In this document: positions 21,641 through 32,224 of the stretch, one piece after another
How the letters are laid out: each line of letters opens with the position of its first letter
How positions within the stretch are numbered: the stretch's first letter is position 1
Source of the DNA: Coptis chinensis
Lineage: Eukaryota > Streptophyta > Magnoliopsida > Ranunculales > Ranunculaceae
Assembly: GCA_015680905.1 (NCBI GenBank)
Contig: CM027382.1
Coordinates: forward strand, 25,331,501-25,395,500
DNA length: 64,000 nucleotides
Direction: 5' to 3'
Translations under genes and position numbers: made by a program
Notes under the pieces: generated by a model
The model's input: the letters and a program-made list of their open reading frames with translations, nothing else
What the model was told of the DNA's origin: nothing
Database searches by the model: none

Positions 21641-22930
21641 GCTTCCACATTCATTTAGAAATTAGTGTGCTTGTTGTGCGCTTAATGGTGTGTTTCAACT
21701 TTTTCTCAAGGACATCAACTCATCTCACCAAGGCCGAATGAATTGACGCGTCTTTTATTTGTGGTTGTGGCATCCTTTACCGTGTTTCTTTTCCGATGTT
21801 TGTGATGTGGGTTTCAATTTGTTTTGAACCCATTTATGTCTGATTTTCTGAGAGACAAGTTTGCGGACATCAAGAACCGCTCTCTTAGAAGCGGATATAA
21901 CCAATGAATTTACACTTGGTGTGGCTGGTGAACCCTTCTCATTTCCCCTGTCATAACAACAAGGTGATGGCAGAGTCTTCCGGATTGACAGTGAAATAAA
22001 TATCTCGGCTTGAGCAATTCATCAGGGAATATGTGAGGCATTGAAATGGTTTTAGGTTGTTTATTGGTGAGACTTCATTTGATTGTTGAAGGTGTTTGAT
22101 AGTTTTGTAACATACACTGAGCAATCAAATTATTGGAATCCATTCCAAGGGGAAAATAAGTTTTGGAGTTTATACAATATACAGTGGATGCGTAATCTTA
22201 GTTTACGTTTATAGGTGGAAGTAATTTATGTTCCATTAAAACTGGACATGATTTTAGTCAATGAACTTTTATTTTTTTCTGCGTGAAATGTTGGTTGATG
22301 TTCACATTAGACGTTCACTTTTACAACTTGGGGCCATATAAATTATGATGCTTATTTTCTTGTTTAATTTATCAAAGGTTCAAAGCGGGTTATCGGTTCA
22401 CATTTGTGATGTCAAGAATTCAGGTTTTGAAAATTCGAATGATTTTAGTTCTAAACTTCTGTAATTATAGTTTTGAAAATTCTTTTGTGTAATTTATCAC
22501 ATGGTAAGACCTTTCAGATTGAATGTGAAATGGAACTTCGATCAAGTATGATAATATATCACTTCTAAGAAGCAAACCACCATTTTGGAAGAAGACATTG
22601 GCGGACACTTGGTATTTTAGTTCTCGGCCATTGCAGTTCTCGAACGCTGCTGCGTTTTGTTTTATTTGCTCATTCACTACCGCAAAATTACCCATTTCAA
22701 TACAGGCAAAACATCGTTCAATAGAACTTTGCAAGTGGCAAATCTTGTCAGTAGAAAGAAGATAAATAATGAAACAGGAAACTCTATCAAAGATTTAGTA
22801 CTAAATTCATACGCATATGTTGTACATAGACTTATGTTACATATATTATGCAACTAGCGTATTTTGAGGACATAAGAAACAATTACACAAGGCCATAAAA
22901 GCAATAGAGCATCTTTCACTAACACTCAAA
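21641..22930. other. Pack-MULE internal sequence without recognised gene
   Basis: A minus-strand frame at 22465-22734 (89 codons) has no known motif. No other coding signal is convincing. Confidence 0.3.
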
Positions 22931-22939
22931 AAACATAGA

Positions 22940-23462
22940 TCTTTACAACCTGCTTTATCTTGGCTTGGCAAATTTGGGCACCCCACTTTTACCTTGGATC
23001 TCAATCAGGCATGACATGCATCCAGACAAATGACCACAAGGGATGCAAGCCCCCTCTATTGGAGCATCCAAACATATCACACATGTTGAAGGTATGCTCT
23101 GCTGAGTTTCACTGTTACTAGGCCCACCTTCAGGCACATCCCATCCATTGTACCCAACTTGGGATGGCTTGTACGACCACCTGTTGCTACTACTTCCTGC
23201 TACTACTCCTTAGAGGAGATGCAGGTCCTCTCGTAGGGCCCCGATTGTTGGAGCTATTTTCTGACGAGTTGATCCAATAAACTGGTTTGTTGTCTAGAAT
23301 GCTCTTGTGTGCATTGGGATGCAGTGGTCGCTCGTCCATGGAGGAGGAATGGATATAGGTAGCGATTGCCATGGATAATTCTAAATCTTCGTTTGTCGTC
23401 AGTGATGCAGTTGCCGGAATAAGTGGTGCCGTTAAGGAGGGATTCATCACCTGCAGGGTAGA
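22940..23462 (-). pseudogene. Captured XBAT34/35-type RING E3 ligase C-terminus
   Basis: On the minus strand the segment starts after CAG with NPSLTAPLIPATASL and NEDLELSMAIATYI, continues in another frame through YNGWDVPEGGPSNS, and ends with the RING finger CVICLDAPIEGACIPCGHLSGC then MSCLIEIQ and, after a one-base shift, CQAKIKQVVKIY. In the family these RING E3 ligases have N-terminal ankyrin repeats and this C-terminal RING, which binds E2 enzymes. Here the second zinc-site pair (CPxCR) is lost (ICQ with an Ala before it) and two frameshifts are present, with no ankyrin repeats, so it is a broken fragment. The exact family member is not certain. Confidence 0.8.
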
Positions 23463-23467
23463 ACGTC

Positions 23468-23625
23468 AGATAGCCCATACTCTCCAACAAGCTTCAGTTC
23501 TGCATCCAAACGCTCCTTCTCATATGGACGACGAGGCTTCTTAAAGGTCTTCCCATTCAAAAAGAGCCTGTAGAAGTGTTGCGACTTTCTTTCTGTATGT
23601 ATCTTCCATTTGCGCCATTCTAAAC
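23468..23625 (-). pseudogene. RPS9: Captured ribosomal protein S9 (uS4) N-terminal fragment
   Basis: The minus-strand frame reads [19 protein letters not shown] then [17 protein letters not shown], matching the highly conserved N-terminus of plant 40S ribosomal protein S9. It begins near 23600 and loses similarity at the GL. The RING-gene fragment follows directly on the same strand, joined at a CAG/GTG boundary, so the two captured pieces form one artificial chimeric reading direction. No start codon of the source gene is evident in frame. Confidence 0.85.
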
Positions 23626-23629
23626 AAGA

Positions 23630-24125
23630 AAATTTTCTTTAAATAATCCTATCACTACTTTCGAAATTGCTGGCATCAAACACTTGGAAGTTGGAACTAA
23701 CTAATGTTGTAGTAAGTGTGTTTTAGTACCTTTGTGTGTCGGCAAAGTAAACAAGTTATCGCTGAACAAGCTCATAAAACCTATAGCTTAAATCAGTCAT
23801 TAATAATGTTTAGCTCAAAGAAACAAACATTATTAAATGAACTAAAAAATACTGCAAACTTGCTAAATAATCATATGGGCATCTCTAAAAAACTTAAACA
23901 AATAAATGGGTATCATTATAACGATCAAAACAATCAAAACAGTAAGTTTCATAATCTACTATACAAACTAAATTCACAAGCACTAATAACCACACGCTAA
24001 CAATATGCGAAGACAAGAAACAATTAAACGGTATCTCGGACTTGCTTTGCTTCTATTAACCACAATTTGTTTTTCAACATGTCAATTCATACATATTTTT
24101 ATTTCTAATAGGCATACAATAATTC
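23630..24125. other. Pack-MULE internal sequence without recognised gene
   Basis: AT-rich, with a plus-strand frame of 94 codons (23716-24000) that is Lys/Asn/Gln-rich and probably chance. Confidence 0.3.
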
Positions 24126-24130
24126 TCTAA

Positions 24131-24230
24131 CCATTTTAACTTTACGGTTCCTTTTCCAATTTGTTTCTCGATGAACTCCTTGGTGTGCTTGATCACTTTA
24201 TCAGTTTTGTTGCACAAGATGAGCCTTTGG
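24131..24230 (-). pseudogene. Captured SRP receptor beta subunit fragment
   Basis: The minus strand reads LILCNKTDKVIKHTKEFIEK then QIGKG. This is the NKxD guanine-binding segment (NKTD) and following helix of the signal recognition particle receptor beta GTPase at the ER membrane. Only about 30 codons are present. It directly adjoins the inner edge of the right TIR. Confidence 0.7.
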
Positions 24231-24256
24231 AATCTTTACGCGATATGACGAATCTT

Positions 24257-24783
24257 TGAGCGATACCGTGATAATCACGAAGAAACACACCGATTTGAGA
24301 TGGTGGTAAACTCTTCTTAGCAAAACTTACAGATGTTATCCTAAACCAGAAAACATTATAAAAAAATAAAAAAGGATGAATAAATATTATAAAATAGATT
24401 TGAGGTTTTAATTGCTTACATCTTGAGATTGGACTTTGAGCCTGGTGAGCTTCTCTTGTATGCCAAACCATCGAAGAGATCTAGTTATAAGAAGCTTAGA
24501 TCGAAAATTGAGAAAGGAATAATGTTCTTGTTGATCGAAAATTGATTAATTGTTTGGTAAACATTTTTCTAGATTCGAAAATTTCGGGTGGAGAAGAAGA
24601 CGACCGTGAGAGATGATCAAACATTTCGCATTTTTTCGTTTTTTGGTTTCCGAAATATTTTGAAATTTTGAAATTTCGCGATTTTTGAGTGAATTAGATC
24701 ATCAGATCTTGAGGTGGGATCGGACGGCTGAGGAGAAGTGTGAGATAAGAGTGGCAATATTAGAGTGGCACTCTAGACAAACC
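24257..24783 (-). repeat. Right TIR of Pack-MULE, including RPS13 fragment
   Basis: Inverted copy of 19609-20152. It carries RPS13 exon pieces one and two up to DYHGIAQ (minus strand, about 24257-24470) with the intron between them. Beyond the inner edge the sequence does not continue as RPS13, unlike the left side. Confidence 0.9.
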
Positions 24784-24814
<31 letters not shown>

Positions 24815-24825
24815 TATATATATAT
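24784..24825. repeat. (TA)n microsatellite
   Basis: Near-pure TA tract flanking the Pack-MULE; its counterpart at 19586-19607 flanks the left end. Confidence 0.9.
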
Positions 24826-25177
24826 AAGTAGCTACTTAAATTAGCTACTTAAAAATAAAAATAAATGACGTAAAAACTTCACCTACAAAATGAATTCAAA
24901 TCTAATTTTTAGTAGTTATGAAACACTCAGCTCATTTGAAAACTTCTAACATAGATAAAAATTGTTGGCATCTTTAAAAAGAAATCTAACGGTTCAAAAA
25001 TGTTAAGTTTTTGTAATCGTTTTTTGCCAATGTTAAAGGTTTCCAAATGCGTTGAAATTTTGTAGAGATGATCTTAGTATTGAGTATATCATATCCACAA
25101 AATAATAAGTTTGAATTCATTTTGTTGGTGAAATTTTACTTACGTACTTATTTTAAAGTTAACTTAAGTAGCTACTT
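24826..25177. mobile_element. MITE with AAGTAGCTACTT ends
   Basis: Inverted ends AAGTAGCTACTTAAA and TTAAGTAGCTACTT, followed inward by matching inverted segments containing CACCTACAAAATGAATTCAAA on the left and GAATTCATTTTGTTGGTG on the right. 352 bp, AT-rich and non-coding. It abuts (TA)n, so a TA target duplication cannot be separated from the tract. Confidence 0.7.
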
Positions 25178-25227
25178 TTTAAAAAAAGACTGTATAAATA
25201 AATTATTTTGATTTTCACTAGAGACTA

Positions 25228-25442
25228 GGAATCGATGGGCTTTCCATAGGACCCATTTTACTCACGGGATTCATCATTACTTTAGCCACTTTAGCGGGTT
25301 GGCCAGTTACTTGAGATTCAAAATTGTTTTATTTCCTCATGTTAGCAATGTACAGCGGTCAAATAGGATCATTTTCTTCTCGGGATATTTGACTTTTTAT
25401 AATGTGGGAGTTAGAATTAATTCATGTCTACCTACTTCTCTA
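25228..25442 (+). pseudogene. ndhD: Nuclear insertion of chloroplast ndhD fragment (NUPT)
   Basis: The plus-strand translation reads [26 protein letters not shown], stop, DSKLFYFLMLAMYSGQIGSFSS and IMWELELI, i.e. the middle of plastid NAD(P)H dehydrogenase subunit 4 (NdhD), a membrane proton-pumping subunit. Changes include a stop in place of Arg after WPVT and a frame break at SSRDI. The similarity starts and ends abruptly over about 215 bp. The codon pattern and wording are plastid ndhD rather than mitochondrial nad4. Confidence 0.88.
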
Positions 25443-25499
25443 GATGAGCCAATTAGGATTGATTTCCCCCCTACTAGATGGGGAAATTAGGGTCTCTCT

Positions 25500-25635
25500 C
25501 TCTCCCCCCCCACCAAGTAAACACAGAAAAAAAGTCAACTTGGGTTGATAGTATTTTTTTTGTGTGTATTTGAGAGGAGACCCTAATTATTCATCTAGTG
25601 TGTGTGTGTGTGTGTGTGTGTTGGGGAGGGGAGGG
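25500..25635. repeat. Low-complexity block with (TG)n
   Basis: C-rich and T-rich runs followed by a (GT)n tract at about 25599-25621. Confidence 0.8.
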
Positions 25636-25655
25636 GTAACACTAACTAACCCTTA

Positions 25656-26136
25656 GAGCATTTGCAATGCAGGTGATAGAGGGGGGTTTGTGAAAACTAT
25701 CACCTAGTTGGGTCCAAAAGCGCTGTGCAATGCAGGGTGATAAACTCGGTGATAGTTTTCCCCAGTTCAAAACAAGGTGAAACCTTCCACCGAAGTTTTC
25801 AATCGACTTGTTAACCGGACGGGATGTTGGATTCCGTCTGGGTGTTTTTTTAAAAAAAATGGGTTTTTTGGGACGGGATGTTAGATTCCGGCCTCGCATG
25901 ATTTTTGACTTTTTTCGTTTTTTAAATTTGAGGCCGGGATGTTTCATTCCGTCCGGAGTGTTTTTTCAATTTTTACGTCCAGACGGAATCCAACATCCCG
26001 TCCGAGATATTTTTTATCACCTTTGCATTGCACAGCTTCACCTTGTTTTTCACCGGGTTAGTGAAAAGAGGGTGAATAAGTGATGAGGTGGCGGTGATAG
26101 AGGGGGGAAAAATTATCACCTGCATTGCAAATGCTC
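25656..26136. mobile_element. Tourist/PIF-Harbinger-like MITE
   Basis: The TIRs are exact over 24 bp in inverted orientation (left GAGCATTTGCAATGCAGGTG). The element is flanked by TTA on both sides (25653-25655 and 26137-26139), the 3-bp target duplication of PIF/Harbinger elements. The inside is non-coding but holds four copies of a motif of the form GACGGGATGTTNGATTCCG, three direct and one inverted. 481 bp. Confidence 0.85.
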
Positions 26137-26278
26137 TTATATGTAAGGTCAATGAGTAAAATTGAGATGAGGGGTAAAAACCGCCGTATTTGCCACCATT
26201 TCTTGTGGGATAAGGGGTCATTGGACTCAGCCTAAAAAACAAAAAAACTCACGACACAAGGATATACATGCCAGTTAC

Positions 26279-27165
26279 TAGGGGTGTAATACGGGGCGGG
26301 CGAGTCAACTGCAGTCAACTAGTGATGGGGCGGGTCGGGGCGGGTCTAGGGGATACAAATCCAGTGGTCCCCGATGGGGCGGGTTGAAATGTCATGTCTT
26401 AGTACCATCATCCGGCCTGTTGGGTCAGCTAACGGGGCGGGTTTTGGGCGGGTCATCCGGGTCGGGTGGAAATTATCGTTTTAACCCAATTTCACCCAAA
26501 AAAAACTTTCTAATTCTGCAAGTAATATATTTCCAATTCACAACATAGAAAAAAATGGAATCAATCAATAAAAAATAAAAAAAAAAACTTGAATTTGAAC
26601 CCAAAACCATATCTGTAAATTTGAAACTTTTTTCTCGTGATTTACTATTTGTAAATTGATTATTTTCCATAGCATGATAAAATGAAGATGGGAACGAGGA
26701 TCTATGGTACAAAACAATAAAATATAAAATAAAAGAATTCGAAATTAATATAAGGATGAATGATTCATCTTTTCCAAAATTCGAAAGGTGAATTTGAACT
26801 TTTGATATTTGCCCAATGTTTAAATTTGAATACGTGAAATTGATGTTGAAATTATAAGTTTGTATTTATATCTCTCAAATTCCTACAAAAGTTAAAAGAA
26901 AATATAAACAAAATACAAAAATATTAGAGTTAGAGTCTTGAAATTGTGCGGGTCAATGAGGTTGGGTCAATGACTTTTTGACACGTGCGGTGGTCGGGCG
27001 GCTTGACGCGGTCGGTTTGAGCATAGAACCTACACCCATAGCCCGACCCGCATAAAAATTAGCAGGGTGGGTGGGTTTGTTTTCGGGTCGGTGCGGGTTT
27101 GGGTGGCGAGTGAAGATCGGGTACCCTACCGGATGATGGGTCAACGGGTTTTTTTTACACTCCTA
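26279..27165. mobile_element. hAT-like non-autonomous element, GC-skewed ends
   Basis: Inverted ends TAGGGGTGTAA and TTACACTCCTA with flanking 8-bp CCAGTTAC (26271-26278) and CTAGTTAC (27166-27173), one mismatch, the duplication size of hAT elements. Subterminal zones are rich in GGGCGGGT on the left and matching GGGTCGG/CGGGT blocks on the right, and the middle is AT-rich and non-coding. 887 bp. Confidence 0.75.
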
Positions 27166-27345
27166 CTAGTTACTGAGGCCATATAACGTGTCATACGAGG
27201 CCACCTAATTGCTTCTAGTATAAGAAAATGTGTGTATGTTAGATTACAATAGAAAATATCGGCAAGGTAAATGAGACAGTAAAAGCAAAAAAAACATTTG
27301 CATTATTTCTAGCCAGAAATTAAATAAGAATATATATATATATAG
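27166..27345. other. Spacer with (TA)n at right end
   Basis: No gene. A (TA)n tract at about 27331-27344 forms the left insertion site of the large MULE. Confidence 0.5.
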
Positions 27346-27960
27346 GGGCTGGCTACCTTGACAGCTCCAATTGACAGCTTATCTTGACAGCTCGTCACGT
27401 CCGTTTGATCACAACCCATCCAACGTCCAAGAACTATTCCTTATCAAACAAAGAATTTAGGGTGGGTATAATGGTCATCTTGATTTTCTATTCATAAAAA
27501 AAACAAAAAACCCAACAAAACACTCTGAGACTTCTTCTTCCTCTCTCTTCCTCACTCACTCTCTACAGATAAACCCATGCCGGTTTCTTCTTCACAAAAG
27601 ATCACCCGACTATTCAATTGGAGCCCATTATCTTTCTTTTTCACAAAAAATCACTATACTATTTTTTTGGAATTAGCCATCTCTGTAAACCAAGGTAAGT
27701 TAATCTTATTTTATCGTTCTTTTGGTTTTTCCAATTTGTAAGAAGTTAATATTCTTTGCTTTGATATTGTCCTTTTGAACTTAAGTGCTTTCTTTTCGAA
27801 TTAGAATTCTTAGTTGTTTGTTCTCGAAGAATTGCTCTATAGCCCTCTTTTATACCATAATCGTTTTTTGCTAATTAGAATAGACGCGTTAAAATTGTCA
27901 ATTTAATATATGGGAGTCATTAATATCTATTTTGCGTCATTTGATATTTTCTCTGTTTCT
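27346..27960 (+). other. MULE left TIR and 5' leader of transposase gene
   Basis: Terminal repeat followed by pyrimidine-rich leader. A donor-like AAGGTAAGTT at about 27692 and an acceptor-like TTTTTGCTAG ending at 27970, just before the ATG 27973, suggest a leader intron. Confidence 0.5.
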
Positions 27961-27972
27961 TTTTGCTAGAAA

Positions 27973-30240
27973 TGGAAGAAAATGTTAGAGCTTTGTTGGC
28001 ACTTCTTCTTGTTGTACTGATTCTCAAAGTAATGACGTTAATAAATTAGTTGCTCCACACTTAGGTATGAAATTTAATAGTGTTGATGAAGCAAAGACTT
28101 ACTACAGAGAGTTTGGTAAACAGGAGGGATTTGAGATTCGTGTTCGGACTATGGATAAAAAACAAACGGGTGTGGAATTGCCTTCTAATTGTCTATTGGT
28201 TTGCTCACGCGAGGGGGTCCATAACAAGAAAGAAGAAATTGAAGGTGTAGCTTCGAGAAGTACTTCGACTATTAGATGTGGTTGCCAAGCTAGAATGCGA
28301 GTTACAAAAAGAAAACTTGAAGATATATATGATGTGAGTTTGGCTGAAAATCGCCATAGCCAATCACTCCATCAAAGAGACAATATATGAAAGGTAACAA
28401 AAATATAGATTGCAAAGAGTTTGACAGAGGTTTTTCATGACAACGGTATACCTGTAGGGAAAGTGGCAGACGTTTTCCATGGGGATGAGATTGGGTTTCG
28501 GAGAAAGCATTGTTGGAACCACCATTATGGTTTGACGAGAAAAATGCCTAAAGATAATGATGCAACAGCCGTGCTTCACTATTTTAGGCAGAAGAGTGCT
28601 GAAAATCCTCAGTTCTACTATGCCGTTCAATTAGATACAAAAGGTGTAGTAGTAAATTTCTTTTGGGTTGATGGAAGGTCCCGTGTCCAATATGAGTACT
28701 TTGGGGATGTCGTATCTTTTGATACAACATATAGAACTAATGTTTACGGTATGCCATTTGCCCCTTTTATCGAGTCAACCACCACATAATCCATTCGGTT
28801 TGGTTGTGCCCTACTACTTGATGAGACGGCGGAAGAGACATTTGTGTGGTTGTTTTAGGACATGGCTTGCAGCTATGGGTGGTCGATCCACCAACTTCAA
28901 TACTTTATCGACCAAGATTTAGCGATGATCGCAGCAGTTAGAAAAGTTTTCCCTACTATTCGACATCGATTTTGTCTTTGGCACATTATGCAGAAATTTT
29001 CGAGAGAAGTTGTCATTTGTTTACCATAGGCTCGATGCTTTGTGTTTGAGCTTACATATATTATTTGGAAGTCATATAGGATTGTTGATTTTGAAAGCAG
29101 GTGGTCTGCGCTCATTGTTGAAGTATAACTTGACTGAAAATACTTGGTTGATGAAATATATAAAACCCGTGACGTCTTGGGTTCCGCTTATCACAATGAC
29201 ATTTTTTTTGGTATGCATAATGACGGGCTGAAGTGAATCAATGAATTCTCATTATGATCAATTCGTTAGTTCGACGACTACACTTATAGAATTTGTCCAT
29301 GGTAATGAGAGGTCTTTGGAATCGATAGCCGGAATGAAAGGAATCGATTACCATACGAACATACTTCTCGTGATTGTGGCTAAGGATGCTTTCCTCCTCA
29401 AGCATGCAGGTAAAGTTTATACCATTAGTGCTTTCAATAAATTCAAGAAACATTTAGAAAAGGCTAAGATGAAGTATAGAATTGTGGGAGAAGAGATAGA
29501 CATACATGGAACAGGAATTTATACGGTGAAGACAAGAGACATTAAGCAAACTTCAATTTGGAAAGTGACTTTTAATAGAGGAACTTTGGAGGGTATTTGT
29601 GAATGTAAGAATTTTCAGTTCGAAGAATTACTTTGTGCTCACATTTTAAAGCTTTTTCAGCGTTATGACATCGAAGAGATTCCAGATCATTTTATTTTGA
29701 AACGGTGGACGCAAAAGGCAAACACATACAGAGCGGTGTTTGATGGTGGACTAGTGGCCGGTCATGAAGACCATGAGCCATTAAGAGTTGCCCATTGTAT
29801 CAAGGTTGCTACTCAATTGGCTTATGATGCATCAACTAGTGTTGAGACATATGCATATTTTATTCAGAAGATGAGTGAAATGTCTATTGGAGTTTCGGAG
29901 CTTAAGGAAACTATCAACAAAACGGATGCAATGAATAATGAAGCACCTCCAGTTGAAGAGCCTATAGTTGATACCTCAAGGTAATTTATTTAGTTTGTTT
30001 TTTTATCTTTGCAATGATAAAAATCTTATTTGATTTTAACTCTTAAATCTTCTTTTCAGCTCTTGGTTTTAAATCCCAACATTTCTCAAACGAAGGGAGG
30101 AAGAAGAAAACGGAGAGAATGAAAGGCCCTGTGGAGGAAGCCTTAGAGAATCCGGGGAAGAATGTGTAAATCTTGTAATAAGATTGCTAAGCACGCGACT
30201 CAGAAATTGTCCAGAAAAATTAAAAAACAAGAGTGTGGAA
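27973..30240 (+). pseudogene. MULE transposase, FAR1/FHY3-like, frameshifted
   Basis: ATG at 27973, then a shift near codon 9. Pieces in order: FAR1 DNA-binding domain (28067-28390: DEAKTYYREFGKQEGFEIRV, CGCQARMRV), MULE transposase core (28421-28920: DATAVLHYFRQKSAENPQFY, FGDVVSFDTTYRTNVYGMPF with a catalytic Asp, then in another frame LLDETAEETFVWLF, TWLAAMGGR and further on IRHRFCLWHIMQKF), a poorly kept stretch to 29240, then KHLEKAKMKYRIVG and the SWIM zinc finger CECKNFQFEELLCAHILKLF (29241-29984). The end reads KGPVEEALENPGKKCKSCNK (30120-30180), the C-terminal knuckle of FRS proteins. Such proteins cut and paste MULEs; host FHY3/FAR1 factors derive from them. At least four frameshifts or stops make this copy inactive. 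Confidence 0.85.
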
Positions 30241-30300
30241 TGACATGCTTGTTGAGTGTGGAAGGACCGTTGGTTATGTTCTTACTGCCTTGTTTTTTTG

Positions 30301-30503
30301 GGTGTTTTTTTTCTAATTGTAAGAATTATAAAAATATCCAATTTTTTGGGAGCTTACACCAATGATTTCGGTTTTTTTTATGTCGGATAATTGATACTAG
30401 AAAAATGGCATGAGGCAGCTGATCCTAGGTTGTAGAAATCATTGGTGTAAGCTCCCAAAAAATTGGATAGTTTTATAATTCTTACAATTAGAAAAAAAAC
30501 ACC
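30301..30503. repeat. Long hairpin, about 68-bp arms
   Basis: The left arm 30301-30368 (GGTGTTTTTTTTCTAATTG to ACACCAATGATTT) and the right arm 30436-30503 are reverse complements with very few differences, separated by about 67 bp. It lies just after the transposase end. Confidence 0.85.
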
Positions 30504-30540
30504 AATGATTTCTAATTAGCAATTCAAACAATTCAAAAAA

Positions 30541-31045
30541 TTGACATCATTCGTGTTCGTGGTGGCACTTCGTTCCAATTTTTTGAATTGTTTGAATTTT
30601 AAATTGACTATCCAGTTTTTTGGGAGCTTACAGTGTGGAAGGACCGTCATTTTAAACATGCCTCCACGAACACGAGGAGGATTAAGCACCCAAACCCGAA
30701 AAAGAAAATGTAACGAAGTGCCACCAATTCCCATTGTTTATGAACCCAATGAAGAAATCATAAAATCAACAATGAACACTTAATGTTCATATTCTTGTTG
30801 GACTATGAACATTCAGTGTTCATACTCTAGTGGACTATGAACATTGAATGTTCATACTTTGTTAGACTATGAACATTCAATGTTCATAGTTGATGCAATG
30901 AGTTTTGCCAATGATGTCAATGAAGTTGGCATATGATGTGTATGTCAATGAAGTTGACATACGCCCTGGAAAAGCGGGTAACAAAGTCAGGAAAAGACAT
31001 GGACGTGCCCATATTTGATTGGAAATGTCAAAATAAGCATAACTC
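30541..31045 (+). repeat. Segment repeated in inverted orientation at 33215-33770
   Basis: It contains GACATCATTCGTGTTCG, a short frame beginning MPPRTRGGL (30658-30783), three palindromes, and GTCAATGAAGTTGGCATATG. The inverted copy runs about 33215-33770, and a partial copy in the same orientation as that one lies at 32225-32610. The 42-codon frame MPPRTRGGLSTQTRKRKC recurs, altered, in the inverted copy; I do not recognise it. Confidence 0.8.
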
Positions 31046-31370
31046 CAAGGTAAATTAAACCCATCTCCAAATTGAAGAATTATACACAAATCAATACCCA
31101 ACTATGAAATTTTATGCAGAGATGGCTTTTGTTAGGAGGGAAGAAGAATGGGGTCGTGGATTTTTGTGGATCTATTTTTTTTTGTGAATAGAAAGTCAAA
31201 TGACCATTGTACCCTCTCTTATTTGGGGTATGAACAATCATTGTTCATAACCCCAATATGAGCTATGAACACTCATTGTTCATATGAACATTCATTGTTC
31301 ATACATATTTGGGGTATGAACAATCAATGTTCATACCTCACTATATAAGCCGCGGTACAACACTATATAA
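31039..31370. repeat. Inverted-repeat arm (left) related to MULE termini
   Basis: Reverse complement of 35748-36082. It starts at AACTCCAAGGTAAATTAAACCC, includes TCAAATGACCATTGTACCCTC (also seen near the outer MULE ends) and ends near ACTATATAAGCCGCGGTACAA. Confidence 0.8.
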
Positions 31371-32200
31371 TAGAGAAAGTTTATATCGACAATGTATAAG
31401 CTGTGCACGAAAGTGGAAGACTGCCAAAATGGTTAGATCTAATCTCGACCACCCGATCTAAAATAAATGAGATGATCTAATCTCAACCGTTTACCAAAAC
31501 AAAAATAAAGATGATATTATTATCGGAAAAATCACTCCTCTCAATCGCAAAACAAGGGGGTATCTCAAATTAACCATTCTTTGTTCATACCACAGTCATG
31601 AGCTATGAACATTTTTGTTCATATCACAATTGAACTATGAGCAGTGAGTGTTCATAGTCCATATTGTAATGCGATTATAAACAATCAATGTTCATAGTCA
31701 TAAGCTATGAATATTCTTTGTGCATACCGCAATTGGACTATGAACAATGATTGTTCATAGTATGCATAATATGGACTATGAACACTCATTGTTCATAGCT
31801 ATGTTCATAGTTCATAGCTATGGACAATGAGTGTTCATAGCTATCGAACTATGAACAATCACTGTTCATAGTCCAATTGTGATATGAACAAAGAATGTTT
31901 ATAGCCCATACTATGATTAACTCTTAATATCACTGTTCATAGTCCAATTGTGGTAACTCTTAATATGATTAACTCAAAACCAAAACTGAAAACTTTAATA
32001 CAAACTACCAGCCTTTATATAGGGCTTAAATAATTCTAATTTCCACAAAACTCAAAAATTTTCCAAAATGGAAAGTTTTGGGATAACCATATATTAAGAA
32101 ACTACTAATCAAAATAGAATTAACCCAATTGACCAAATTGAAAACGGAATCTCCTATCAAAAGATATAACAAAAACAAAACTTTCCTAAAACGGCAAAAA
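31371..32200. other. MULE interior, palindromes and AT-rich sequence
   Basis: Apart from the palindromes at 31580-31950 no gene is recognised. Confidence 0.4.
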
Positions 32201-32224
32201 CATGATTTTGAAGGCCTAAATGAT

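Larger units (their letters stand above)
19609..24783. mobile_element. Pack-MULE with long TIRs and several captured host genes
   Basis: The ends are inverted copies: the left begins GGTTTGTCTAGAGTGCCACTC and the right ends in its reverse complement. The inverted repeat runs about 544 bp on the left (19609-20152) and 527 bp on the right (24257-24783). Both ends abut (TA)n, so a duplication of about 9 bp could be any ATATATATA. No transposase is present. Inside are fragments of RPS13, an unidentified gene, an XBAT-type RING E3 gene, RPS9 and SRP receptor beta, several with introns kept, which indicates capture from genomic DNA. This is the known Pack-MULE architecture. Confidence 0.85.

Noticed and set aside
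29241-29984. A host FAR1/FRS transcription factor instead of a transposase
   Set aside because: The frame is broken in several places and it lies between MULE-type ends in TA tracts, so a decayed transposase is the better reading.
30541-30783. A short gene with the frame MPPRTRGGL
   Set aside because: It lies inside a duplicated MULE segment, is under 45 codons from its likely Met and is altered in the inverted copy; kept only as a note in the repeat entry.
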